A stretch of 64,000 nt of DNA, from contig CAKZJX010000007.1 in NCBI GenBank assembly GCA_937120535.1, positions 62,001 to 126,000 of the forward strand, written 5' to 3'. Shown here one piece after another: positions 1 through 8,800 of this stretch. Source of the DNA: an uncultured Anaerolineae bacterium. Its GTDB lineage: Bacteria; Chloroflexota; Anaerolineae; Anaerolineales; Villigracilaceae. Position 1 is the stretch's first letter; the number at the start of each line of letters is the position of its first letter. The notes beneath the pieces are model-generated. The model worked only from the letters and a program-made list of their open reading frames with translations. It ran no database searches and had not been told where the DNA came from. A program made the position numbers and the translations under genes.

Positions 1-3
1 CGT

Positions 4-663
4 TCAATGTTTATTTATCAATTGTGCTAAAACATTCTTAACTGACTCAAGCATTGCTTTTTCTCTTTCAGCGCGATTAGCAATGCGCTTTGCTCGTTTC
101 TTGGCTTGCAAGAAAGAAACAAATTCCTCATAAAGCAACGTATCATGCAAAAGTGCATCCAATGCCTGTTCATTTTCATAAACTGCTGTAACCAGAGCCT
201 TGGGGGCTGAAGGGTTCATAACTGCATCAACAGTGTGTAATTTGAAATCTTCACAAACCTCTGAAACGCCTTCTTTCAGGGTTCTTACTGAACCCGAACC
301 TCTGGTAGATACACCCAACACCACGCCACCTTCCAACATGGCTTGCATGATTTTACCGCATGGGGTATCCAGCACTTTAGCTCGACCGATGTAATCTTTG
401 CCTTGTTTTGTCATTGATTCAATCAAGATCGCTACACGGTCTGGATTGATTTGAGGGCTATTGGGGTGAGACAATTCACCAACCGCTCTCTTAGTATTTA
501 CATATTCGGAAACGAAGGAATTTACTTCTCTATCAAGGATGCTTTCTCTGTAGATACGCCTGTTCTTGTTTATCACTTCGGCTTGTGCAAACACGCCTTC
601 GATAAACCAAGCTTGTCCTTCTTTCTTGCTTTCTGCAATTAGTTCGTTTTCGATTAATAGCAT
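4..663 (-). CDS. 21: Prohead maturation protease (T4 gp21-like)
   Basis: Likely the serine protease that digests the scaffold and trims capsid proteins inside the prohead. The 219-residue length matches T4 gp21 (about 212). Visible family signatures are a GELSHP segment with the candidate catalytic His66 and a GVSTRGSG segment with the candidate Ser119. It is the last gene of the run gp20, core proteins, gp21, which is the T4 order. A late promoter box overlaps its final codons and probably serves gp22 beyond the window edge. The family call rests on motifs plus gene order. Confidence 0.9.
   Translation of the reverse strand: MLLIENELIAESKKEGQAWFIEGVFAQAEVINKNRRIYRESILDREVNSFVSEYVNTKRAVGELSHPNSPQINPDRVAILIESMTKQGKDYIGRAKVLDTPCGKIMQAMLEGGVVLGVSTRGSGSVRTLKEGVSEVCEDFKLHTVDAVMNPSAPKALVTAVYENEQALDALLHDTLLYEEFVSFLQAKKRAKRIANRAEREKAMLESVKNVLAQLINKH
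12..19 (-). promoter_or_regulatory. Late promoter box GATAAATA
   Basis: The minus strand reads GATAAATA, one mismatch from the T4 late box TATAAATA. It overlaps the last codons of the protease gene and points out of the window, so it should drive the next head gene. Inferred from the same box recurring before other structural genes here. Confidence 0.55.
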
Positions 664-665
664 TT

Positions 666-998
666 TTATTTTCCGTATAGTGTTTTCATGCGAACCTTAG
701 AGCGAATCATCGATCTCTTGGCTTTTATTTTGCGTGCCGATTTACCAACACGCCAAGCCTTACGAGCGGCTCTTCTTCTCGCTCTTTTTTCTTTTTGGGT
801 CATCCTAACGAATTTGATTCGATTGCCTTGGCGAACAACCTTATAGCCTTTTCGTTTCACTTTCACTTTACGGACAATCTTGCCCTTGCGAACAACTCGC
901 TTCATTGCAACTTCATCAAGAAATTCGAGATGATGTGAAGCCTTCCAGTTTTCTAAAAGAGCATCCAGTTTAGCAAGAATTTCTGATTTGTCGAACAT
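666..998 (-). CDS. Basic prohead core protein (gp68-like)
   Basis: A 110-residue protein whose C-terminal two thirds is extremely rich in Lys and Arg (for example KRARRRAARKAWR). The N-terminal 30 residues look like an amphipathic helix. It sits between gp20 and the gp21 protease, where T4 has its small core proteins gp67 and gp68; T4 gp68 is also strongly basic. By position and charge it is probably an internal core protein, cut by gp21 and perhaps packaged with DNA. Sequence similarity to gp68 cannot be proved here. Confidence 0.55.
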   Translation of the reverse strand: MFDKSEILAKLDALLENWKASHHLEFLDEVAMKRVVRKGKIVRKVKVKRKGYKVVRQGNRIKFVRMTQKEKRARRRAARKAWRVGKSARKIKAKRSMIRSKVRMKTLYGK

Positions 999-999
999 A

Positions 1000-1467
1000 T
1001 TATTTCTTCAACCCTACGTTTCCGCAAGCTGTAACGTCAACTGAATATGAACCATCTTGGCCCTTAGTTGCAACAACTTTGCCGTTCATTTTTAGAACGC
1101 CCGTTTCGTTGTCAAAATCAAATTCTTGATCTAGATAATTGTTGTCAGCAAACCAATTCAAAACAGCATCCATGTCCTTCAGTTGGAGAGGTGCTTCGCT
1201 TTCCTTGACTCCCAACATCTTTTCAAGGGCTTTCTCGGTCACGACCACCAAATCCTTAGAACCCATTTCCTTAACGAAAGCCTGTGCTTTAGCCTTTGAT
1301 GCAAATGGGCCACCCACAACATCTTCAGTTTCTTTGTCAAACACGAAGAAAGCTTCTTCGTTTAGCGAATCAAACATTGCCTGGGCCATTTCGTGGCGCA
1401 ACATCTCAATCTTCTCGTGAGCTTTTTCTTGAAGGCTCAAAACAAGTTGTTCTTTGTTGAATAGCAT
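1000..1467 (-). CDS. Putative prohead core protein between portal and protease
   Basis: A 155-residue acidic protein with an N-terminal helical stretch (residues 1-38) followed by a compact segment containing a FDKETEDVVGGPF motif. It is one base from the basic core gene and follows the portal gene, the location of gp67/gp68 in T4. A perfect TATAAATA late box lies about 30 bases upstream of the ATG. I do not recognise a named domain. A scaffold or core role is inferred from position alone. Confidence 0.5.
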   Translation of the reverse strand: MLFNKEQLVLSLQEKAHEKIEMLRHEMAQAMFDSLNEEAFFVFDKETEDVVGGPFASKAKAQAFVKEMGSKDLVVVTEKALEKMLGVKESEAPLQLKDMDAVLNWFADNNYLDQEFDFDNETGVLKMNGKVVATKGQDGSYSVDVTACGNVGLKK

Positions 1468-1495
1468 GCGTAATTCCTTAGTTCAATTTTTTGTT

Positions 1496-1503
1496 TATTT
1501 ATA
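1496..1503 (-). promoter_or_regulatory. Late promoter box TATAAATA (exact)
   Basis: Exact T4-type late promoter octamer on the minus strand, about 30 bases upstream of the ATG at 1467 and just downstream of the portal stop codon. It would start late transcription of the core, core, protease genes. Confidence 0.75.
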
Positions 1504-1515
1504 TCAAAGACAAAA

Positions 1516-3057
1516 TTAGAATCTGCCTCCACCCATTCCTTCTTCAGGATCGGGTTTAGGTTCATTCTTGATTTGAGAATCAATATCTTTGATTTCTTCA
1601 TCCGTTAGTGAAAGGACGTTCTTCTTAATCCATTCTTGAGAGAAGTATTTACCAACATATGGGTCAAGCTGTTGCATCAATGCAGCGCGGGACTGCCACA
1701 TCTCATTAAACATCAACTCATCCCAATAAGAGTCTGTCTGCCACTTGAATGACAAATGAGCAGAAATTTCATCAAAATCAGAGTCATCCATAATCTTCTT
1801 AGTGATGACCTGAATCTTCAACAATTGAACGAACGTCTCAGAGAACTTAGAGCGTAGGTAATTGATGAATTTTGAGAACTTAACTTCTTCTCTAGTGATT
1901 TCGGCGGAACGTCCCAAATTGAACGTTGCTTCACTTTGTAGGCGAGATATTGGAATGTTCAATGATTTGAACAGCTTTTTGTAGAAGTATTCTACGTCTT
2001 CCAATTCGCCTAAGTTTTGACCGCCTTGCAATGTAGTGACTTCTGTACCTCTGCCACCTTCACGACGAGGCAACCAATAGTCTTCCAACATTGAAAGAAC
2101 ATTTCTTTGATTCTTAATTTCACCTGTATTAGTATCATAAACCATCTTGTTCTTAAAGCGGTTCATAATACCTTGTAAATATTGCTCTGCCTTGGTCTTA
2201 GGCAAGTTACCAACATCTACATAGAAGATTCTACGTTCAGGTGCTCTTGCTAGGCGATAAATGACAAGCGAATCTTCCAAAAGGCGCAATTGATTTGCTG
2301 CCTTAAGTGCTTTGTCTAGGTGTGAAATTGCAATGTTGGTTCCGTCTTCTTTTTCTCTGAATAGACCGCTATTTGAATAAGCGATTGCATCAGGATGAAC
2401 CTTAATTGCTTGCTTTGTTTGGGTTACGGAGTTACCATAATTGCCTCTGCCTGCAATATAGGAATTGTAAAGGTAATAAACGTCTTTAATGCGTTCAATT
2501 TCAATACCTTGCTCATTACGAATCTTCTCGGTTTCAACAACCTTTTTGATTGTACGAGGATCAATCCATCTAACACCAATTAGCCCGTTTGCTGGGTTTT
2601 TTGAATCCACAATGCCATGATAATAATGTTTGCCGTCTATATACCATTGGCGGAATTTATCAGTTGCTGTTCTGTTGAAATTCATCAAGCCAAGAATGTA
2701 ATTAAATTCTTCTCGTAGCCTTACTGCGATTTTTTCAGGCAACTTGGTTGATTTAGGAACTTGCAATGAAACGGGAAAATTCACAAAATCAGTTACAATT
2801 GCTTCATTCACAATTTCCTGGATGGCCCAATCCACCTCTGGTCTTGAGGCCAATTCTCTCCAAGATTCAATTAGTTCTTTCTCATTTGTATTACCTTGAT
2901 CAACAAATTGTATTGCTTGACTGATAATACCACCCGAGTTCAAAACAATGGTATCATCCAAATTTGGAGGCGCAAATGATTCTTCCTTCTTTTCAGGAAT
3001 CTGAATTTCTTTTTCGCTTTTTTTATCAAATTGACTGAAAAAATCAAATAATGCCAT
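1516..3057 (-). CDS. 20: Portal vertex protein (T4 gp20-like)
   Basis: Forms the dodecameric portal through which DNA is packaged and to which the neck attaches. From the start at 3057 the protein has 513 residues, close to T4 gp20 (524). It is followed by core proteins and the protease and preceded by tail tube and sheath, as in T4. An in-frame ATG at 3096 exists, but the ATG at 3057 is preceded by GGAG with 5-base spacing and begins MALFDFFSQ. The upstream ATG would place its first codons inside a 14-bp hairpin. Family assignment is confident from length, context and conserved character. Confidence 0.9.
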   Translation of the reverse strand: MALFDFFSQFDKKSEKEIQIPEKKEESFAPPNLDDTIVLNSGGIISQAIQFVDQGNTNEKELIESWRELASRPEVDWAIQEIVNEAIVTDFVNFPVSLQVPKSTKLPEKIAVRLREEFNYILGLMNFNRTATDKFRQWYIDGKHYYHGIVDSKNPANGLIGVRWIDPRTIKKVVETEKIRNEQGIEIERIKDVYYLYNSYIAGRGNYGNSVTQTKQAIKVHPDAIAYSNSGLFREKEDGTNIAISHLDKALKAANQLRLLEDSLVIYRLARAPERRIFYVDVGNLPKTKAEQYLQGIMNRFKNKMVYDTNTGEIKNQRNVLSMLEDYWLPRREGGRGTEVTTLQGGQNLGELEDVEYFYKKLFKSLNIPISRLQSEATFNLGRSAEITREEVKFSKFINYLRSKFSETFVQLLKIQVITKKIMDDSDFDEISAHLSFKWQTDSYWDELMFNEMWQSRAALMQQLDPYVGKYFSQEWIKKNVLSLTDEEIKDIDSQIKNEPKPDPEEGMGGGRF

Positions 3058-3066
3058 AGTGTCTCC

Positions 3067-3102
3067 AATAGATTGGAGGGGATTTGTTCCCTCCAATCTA
3101 TT
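3067..3102. repeat. 14-bp perfect inverted repeat in portal leader
   Basis: Arms at 3067-3080 and 3089-3102 are exact reverse complements, separated by 8 bases. On the transcript this is a strong hairpin abutting the GGAG ribosome site of the portal gene and overlapping the late promoter box. It could terminate read-through from the tube gene or regulate portal translation. Confidence 0.8.
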
Positions 3103-3106
3103 TATT
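3099..3106 (-). promoter_or_regulatory. Late promoter box AATAAATA
   Basis: Minus-strand AATAAATA (plus strand tatttatt) 42 bases upstream of the portal ATG at 3057. One mismatch from TATAAATA. It overlaps the right arm of the 3067-3102 hairpin, so the start site would fall within the hairpin. Confidence 0.55.
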
Positions 3107-3128
3107 TCAGAGATAGATCATTCAGAGA

Positions 3129-3647
3129 TCACTTGACCTCATCTGTCTGCCAGTACTGGTAGGCCAAAGTTACAGTAAACTCTTCAACCTGGTCTGTGGA
3201 ATCAAAAGACAAGTCAACTGGAGAAACGTTTGTCGGAAATGCGCCAATCAACTGATAAGTTTTTAGCGCACTGCCATCACGGCCCAATTGAGTAATGTAT
3301 AGATCAGCCCAATAGTTGTTAGGATTCACGACCCCTAAGTTGCCTTCGTGGGTGTTCAATAGAGCCATCCAACGCTCGAAAGCATTACGGATTGAGAAGT
3401 CAACATCGTTGATGATGGTCAAGGTCATTTCTTCAAATGTCCGATCACCTGCAACTTTGATTTGACGGCCCATGTAATAGACGTCGATTGGGTTTACCAC
3501 GTCTGCAGGCAATTGTGCGCCTTTGCATAGGTATTCCATTTTACGACCAGCGTCACCGCCAACCGCCCCTGGGAAAATTTGTGTGACTCTGAAAAGGGAA
3601 GGACGTGCACCACCCTGGAAGTTTGCTTTGAAGTCGTTGATGTTCAT
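3129..3647 (-). CDS. 19: Tail tube protein (T4 gp19-like)
   Basis: The major tail tube subunit, which stacks as hexameric rings inside the sheath. The 172-residue length fits T4 gp19 (163). The N-terminus MNINDFKANF with ARPSLFRV is typical of the family. It lies directly after the sheath gene in the same orientation, the T4 18-19-20 order. A second protein with a similar N-terminus starts at 63853, so this phage may carry two tube-like proteins. Confidence 0.92.
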   Translation of the reverse strand: MNINDFKANFQGGARPSLFRVTQIFPGAVGGDAGRKMEYLCKGAQLPADVVNPIDVYYMGRQIKVAGDRTFEEMTLTIINDVDFSIRNAFERWMALLNTHEGNLGVVNPNNYWADLYITQLGRDGSALKTYQLIGAFPTNVSPVDLSFDSTDQVEEFTVTLAYQYWQTDEVK

Positions 3648-3671
3648 TTTACCTTCCTAATTTCCTGATTA

Positions 3672-5582
3672 TTAAGCAATCTCTTCGAAGGCAACACCTG
3701 TTGGGGTTGCCACAAAATTCAACTGAATAAAGTTGATTGAACGTGCAGGCTTGATGTAGATATCAGCGACAAACCCGTTTGAATCAATAACTTCTGGAGT
3801 GTTGTTTGTTGTATCGCAAACAACTTTGAAGCCCGTTACACCACGGCGTCCTTGAATGTCACGAAGGAATGGCTCAACCATACCAACGAAACGACCACGG
3901 GTGAAGGTGTCGTTGAATTCAAACATTTGATACTTGGCAGCAGTAGCGATTGCCTTCTCTAGAACGATAAACAAACGGCGCACGTTGATGCGGTCGAATG
4001 CACTTGGCTTAGCCTGCAATGTCTTGTCACCGAATAGGATAACACCTTCACCAACTTGGCTGGTTACTGGGTTAACGCCATTCACATACAAGGTGTCGCG
4101 TTCTGCCTTAGCACCTGGGTTGTAAGCCAGCTTGATAACGTTCTTGATGAAGCCACGGTTCAAGCCTGCTGGTGAGTACCAAGGATCGGCAACACTGTCA
4201 GTGTATGCACACAAACCTGCAATGTCACCTGATAGTGGAACCCAACGCATCTGGTCATTGTAACGGTCATACATTAGCTTCCAGCCGCTATCTAGAACGG
4301 CATATGAGCTTGATGTTAGTAAATTGCGGAAGTTCAAGATTGCTTGTAGTTCATTCCCCTTATTGTTCACCACAGCATTACGTGGGGGTGAAATCAGTGC
4401 AATGCAATCCTTACGAACGTTCGCCACGTTTTCGATAACGTAGTTTGAAAGGGCTTGCTGGTCATCTTGGTTGTCTAGACCAGCAACGATCACCAGTGAA
4501 ACGTCGATTGCCTCTGCCCTGCTGAACACTTCGTAACCAGCCATGCGCTTGCCAACTGTCACGCCTGTGGTGTTATCAGAAACACCGCCTGTTAGAACCA
4601 CGCTAACTGGAGCGCTTAGTGATGAGAAGTTTGAACTTGAATCACCACCCCAGCCTGAAACCTCGTGGGTACCGCCGAACCAAACATACTTGGAATTGCG
4701 ATTTAGAACATCTGAGTAGTAAGAAGAAGCGCCTGTATAATCCTTGGCGTCGTAAGCCTTTGATAGACCAACATAACGCTCTAGAACTGTACCAGCAGTG
4801 CCTGTCCAAAGACCTAGTTCGTCAACAACAACCAAGTGCAACTCATCGTTTGAACCACCCTTGGATGCAACGTATGAGCTTGTACCGGGAACACCGGTGT
4901 AAGATGTGAAGGTCAACGCCACATTTGCGCCGGTTGCTGTAGCAGGAGCGGTCAAAGTGATTTTGGTTGCAGAGTCAATTGATAGAATCTTTGCGCCCGA
5001 AGGGATGCCAACACCTGTTACTGACATGCCAACCACTAGGTTGGCTGTGCTTTGTGGAGAAACAAAAGTCACCACATCAGAATTATTGGTGGTAGAAGCG
5101 GTCTTATTCAAGGTTACTGAAGAACCGAACAATGAACGATATTCCCACGTTTCAAAGGTTGCAGAGTCTGCAAATGAAACACGAATTGAATTGCCGAGAG
5201 TGCCTGGATATTTGGCGATAAACTTCACGCCAGTTAGACCCGAAACCTTTGATTCATAGTCAATGCTGTTTTCGATAACAGGCGCAACAGTGCCACCATT
5301 ATAAGCGTTTGTGGCTGAATTCCCAACCACACGAACAACGCGAAGGTTGTTTGAATATGCCAAGAAAGATGCTGCAGTGAAAAAGTCTGTGGCAGTGTCT
5401 GCATCGGGTTCTCCGAAGATAGAAACCAAAGTCTTTTCGGAGTCAACGATTGTTGCCTCGTTCACCGGGCCCCATTTGAATACACCAGAGAAAGCCCCGA
5501 TAGAAGTGGCTACGGCTGGCACAATCAGTGTAAGGTCGGTTTCCCTTACTTCCACTGACGGAGAAAGACTGAAAATTGCCAT
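3672..5582 (-). CDS. 18: Tail sheath protein (T4 gp18-like)
   Basis: The contractile sheath subunit. The 636-residue length is near T4 gp18 (659). The N-terminus carries the family's SPSVEVRETDLT motif, and the C-terminal core (GINRGFIKNVIK-like and TFTRGRFVGMVEPFLRDIQ) is typical of myovirus sheaths. Residues about 155-230 look like an inserted beta-rich Ig-like module (repeated Thr/Val strands, GIPSGAKILSID), probably displayed on the sheath surface. A late promoter box lies about 45 bases upstream. Confidence 0.95.
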   Translation of the reverse strand: MAIFSLSPSVEVRETDLTLIVPAVATSIGAFSGVFKWGPVNEATIVDSEKTLVSIFGEPDADTATDFFTAASFLAYSNNLRVVRVVGNSATNAYNGGTVAPVIENSIDYESKVSGLTGVKFIAKYPGTLGNSIRVSFADSATFETWEYRSLFGSSVTLNKTASTTNNSDVVTFVSPQSTANLVVGMSVTGVGIPSGAKILSIDSATKITLTAPATATGANVALTFTSYTGVPGTSSYVASKGGSNDELHLVVVDELGLWTGTAGTVLERYVGLSKAYDAKDYTGASSYYSDVLNRNSKYVWFGGTHEVSGWGGDSSSNFSSLSAPVSVVLTGGVSDNTTGVTVGKRMAGYEVFSRAEAIDVSLVIVAGLDNQDDQQALSNYVIENVANVRKDCIALISPPRNAVVNNKGNELQAILNFRNLLTSSSYAVLDSGWKLMYDRYNDQMRWVPLSGDIAGLCAYTDSVADPWYSPAGLNRGFIKNVIKLAYNPGAKAERDTLYVNGVNPVTSQVGEGVILFGDKTLQAKPSAFDRINVRRLFIVLEKAIATAAKYQMFEFNDTFTRGRFVGMVEPFLRDIQGRRGVTGFKVVCDTTNNTPEVIDSNGFVADIYIKPARSINFIQLNFVATPTGVAFEEIA

Positions 5583-5625
5583 TGTTTACCTCGTTTAATG
5601 TTGATTATAGTGAAATCCTACTGGG

Positions 5626-5847
5626 TTATTTATTGTTTACCACTTTTTCGTAAATCTCAACAATAAGCGCCCTTAGGTCTTTCACTTCGTTCTTTAGTGA
5701 ATTGAATTCGCGTTCCCTATCTCGCTCTCTCATTAGATCGAGTTTGCGCTTTCGATAACGTAGCAATTCTTGTTCGTCTTTGTTAAGGATGGCTCCTGTT
5801 ATGCTATCCCTAACTAAACTCTCATTTCCTTTAACTTTTAATTCCAT
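5626..5847 (-). CDS. Small coiled-coil protein upstream of sheath
   Basis: A 73-residue charged protein, almost all predicted helix, with the middle segment RYRKRKLDLMRERDREREF. A GGGGG-rich ribosome site precedes the ATG. It sits between the giant baseplate-type gene and the sheath gene and is co-oriented with them. I do not recognise a named family; a virion assembly role is inferred from position. Confidence 0.6.
   Translation of the reverse strand: MELKVKGNESLVRDSITGAILNKDEQELLRYRKRKLDLMRERDREREFNSLKNEVKDLRALIVEIYEKVVNNK
5627..5634 (-). promoter_or_regulatory. Late promoter box AATAAATA before sheath
   Basis: Minus-strand AATAAATA overlapping the stop region of the small upstream gene and about 45 bases upstream of the sheath ATG at 5582. 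It fits the late-box pattern seen at other structural genes. Confidence 0.6.
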
Positions 5848-5865
5848 TATGAACCCCCAAAACTA

Positions 5866-8800
5866 TCAACTCGCAACTGCAATAGCTCTTAGTTCTTTGA
5901 TTGAAGGTCGTCTGACGCTATTCCTTCCTTTTAGAACAATTTTGATCTGGAATTCATCAAATTCTGGAATATCGTCAACTCGTCTTTCGTGTTCAGTATA
6001 TGTCTCATTGTCATATGACACCGCAACATTCAAAGGAGCTATCTTAGTCCATGTTTTTGTTTCCAGATCTCTATTTTTTGCTGTTCTGTAATAAACCTCA
6101 ATATCGTCTGCTTCTAGCTTGTTTTCGGTTGTGAAGATTCTCAACGAATCAGCAGCAGTCTTCAAACGAATTGTCCGGGTAACGATCTTACTTGCAGCCT
6201 TGCCATCTGCCATATTTGCAGCGTTTTCATTGTCATTTGAAGGTTTGTTCAATGCCAATGATGCAACAACCACAGAGTTCTCACTCAAGCTTAGTACAGG
6301 AGCAACATAGTCGTTTGCTGTTGTAATGGTGGCTTTGATCTGAATGCTCTTAGATGTTTCGTTCTCAGCAGTTTGAACCAAGGCCACTTCTTGCAGCGCA
6401 TTCGAGTCCTTGTTCTTCACTTGTTGTTCTTTAATCTGAACTTTAGGCGTTTGACCGCCATCAAAATCCTTACCAGTAATTAGGTTCGCAAAATAACGAA
6501 CATTTGACTCTGGTGGAACGAACTCATCAGCCAATAGACGATACATGTAATAATTGATGTTGGAATCAATATAGACATAGCGACCCACATCTTCAAAGTA
6601 ACCTGTCTTGTTTGCAGGTGTTGTCACTTCAATTTTGTAATGATTGATGTCTACAACTTCCTTGACAACGTGATTGCCGTAGATCTCGCTCATTGGGATG
6701 TTGTTGAACGCCGTTGCGGGGCTTGCTGAATTGCTTGTTGAACCAACTGCGTTCTCTGGTTGAATCTTAACAATGCCATTCACTTCCATGCCATGGTTGT
6801 CGTGTCTCACAGTAATGAAACGACTACCTGATGTTGTATAGAAGTTTGACAATTGAACACGGCGACGTGCTGCACGACCGTCGTTCTCGAAAATCCAATC
6901 CGCTGAAACAGAAGTATTGAACTTGGCTCGGTAAATGCGGAACTTAATGTCTTCCAATTGGAACGGTGTCCATGTTGAAGCGTTCTGAGACTTAAACAAT
7001 GAACCCAATGATGGTTGTTCGCCAACAACCCGATCCTCGTTCACAACCTTTTCTCCCAAGCGTGATATCCATACATGATATCTTGAAGACTTACCGAAGA
7101 CCACGAAACAGAACTCTTTGCCTGCTGGAATCCAGATTGGCTTGTCGAATACAAAGGCGGTTGCTGCGGTTGAATCATCGGAAACGTTAACTTGGTCTGG
7201 ACTCAATCCCACTAGAGAACCAGGAATTCTCTCATTGACGGGATAACCGTTATACATTTCACGGAGTTCAAGGAACACTGGCGCCACGGGGTCTTTCTTC
7301 CAGAAGAATAGTTCAACCTTGGTAATGAACATGCCAGCGGCTGGTACGTTGCCAGTGAAGAATGATTGTGCCAATGGGTCGTCGCCGCCACCGCCGTCGA
7401 AGACTGGTTGAAAGCCTAGGTTTGTGAAGGTTGTTGTTTGACGGTTCACTGTAGTGACACGGTTCACTGTAGTAACACGATTGATAGTGTTGACCGTGGT
7501 GTTTGTAATGTCAATAACTTCCTGCATTGTTCTCAATGTGCCGTTTGCGGTGTATGTAGCAGATGCTTCACACTCTACTGCCGCATCGGGGAACTGAAGA
7601 ACGTTAGTATCGGCGATAGCGAAAGTCTTTGAGCCAGTTGAGAACCGACCCGGAGGAATTTGGAAGTCACCCATTAGGCGACCCATAGGGTCTGATACCA
7701 AAGGATCGCCCCATGCACCCGCAACCTGGGTCACAGGGTTAACTGGCCTGCAGAATTCGTTCACATCAACCGCATCAAATGAAGCCCAATAACGAGTGTT
7801 TGGCTTGGATGCTTTCACTTCAAAACGAACAGTTCTTGAACGCATGAAAGGAATAACACTGGTACCAATCAAACGGGTTGAACGTGCTTCAGTTGAGGTT
7901 GTTACTGATGATGTTGTGGTTGTAGTGTCGGATCCAACATCACGAGTTGATTGGCCCACAATCACTGTCTCTGGAGCAGGTGCTGACCATCCGAAGAAGC
8001 CTGAAACCGAACGTGAAGAATTAACCACGTTAATGGTATTGTTCACCACAGTGCTCTCATTCACGATGGTTCGAGATAGGTTAGTGATGTTTGTAACAGA
8101 AGGCGCCCACTCTGTTTCAATCCAAGTATCATTTGATGGAGTCAAATTCATGCTTGGATTCCATTTGATGATAAGGTATGGGTTGATTGTTTCTGTTGCA
8201 GTGGCGAATGGCTGCTGAATTTCAACGACTTCGGTGTATGGTAGGAACACCTTGTCGCCCTTGATAACAAAGTTAGATGATCTGGTTTGATTCAAAACGA
8301 GATTAATGTTATCTGAATATTCTAGTGGAATGACCTTGTTCTGCTCAGGAACCAAAGTAGCCTGAAATCCACCGTCAAATGGACTGAATACACCAAAGTC
8401 TTGGAAGTCGGATACAAAGAAACCCGACTTGAAGCGATCTAGACCGTTTGCGTCGGTGATCTTCATCTCCTTTGTCTCTAGTTCCTTCAATGTCAATGTT
8501 GTGTAGTATTCTAGGTTTTCGATACGGCGCTCTAGCTTACCAATGTCTCTCATTGTGTAGCGGCGGTTATCATCTTTCTTATACTTGACGAAAGCAGCCT
8601 GACGAGTGTAAGCAGGGACAATCAATGTCGCCAATGACATTGCATCCACAGGGGTTTCAGGGTAACGAGTGACACCCGGAACACCGTAGATATACCTGAT
8701 TTCACCGTTCTTGTAGTAAACGATACGATCCCAACGGTCTACGAAATATGCAGCGTCATAGATGATCGCCTGTCCTGATTGCGGGGCCCAAACGTTTCTT

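Noticed and set aside
4906-5598. Plus-strand open frames opposite the sheath gene
   Set aside because: They are antisense shadows of a strongly conserved structural gene and have no promoters or ribosome sites.
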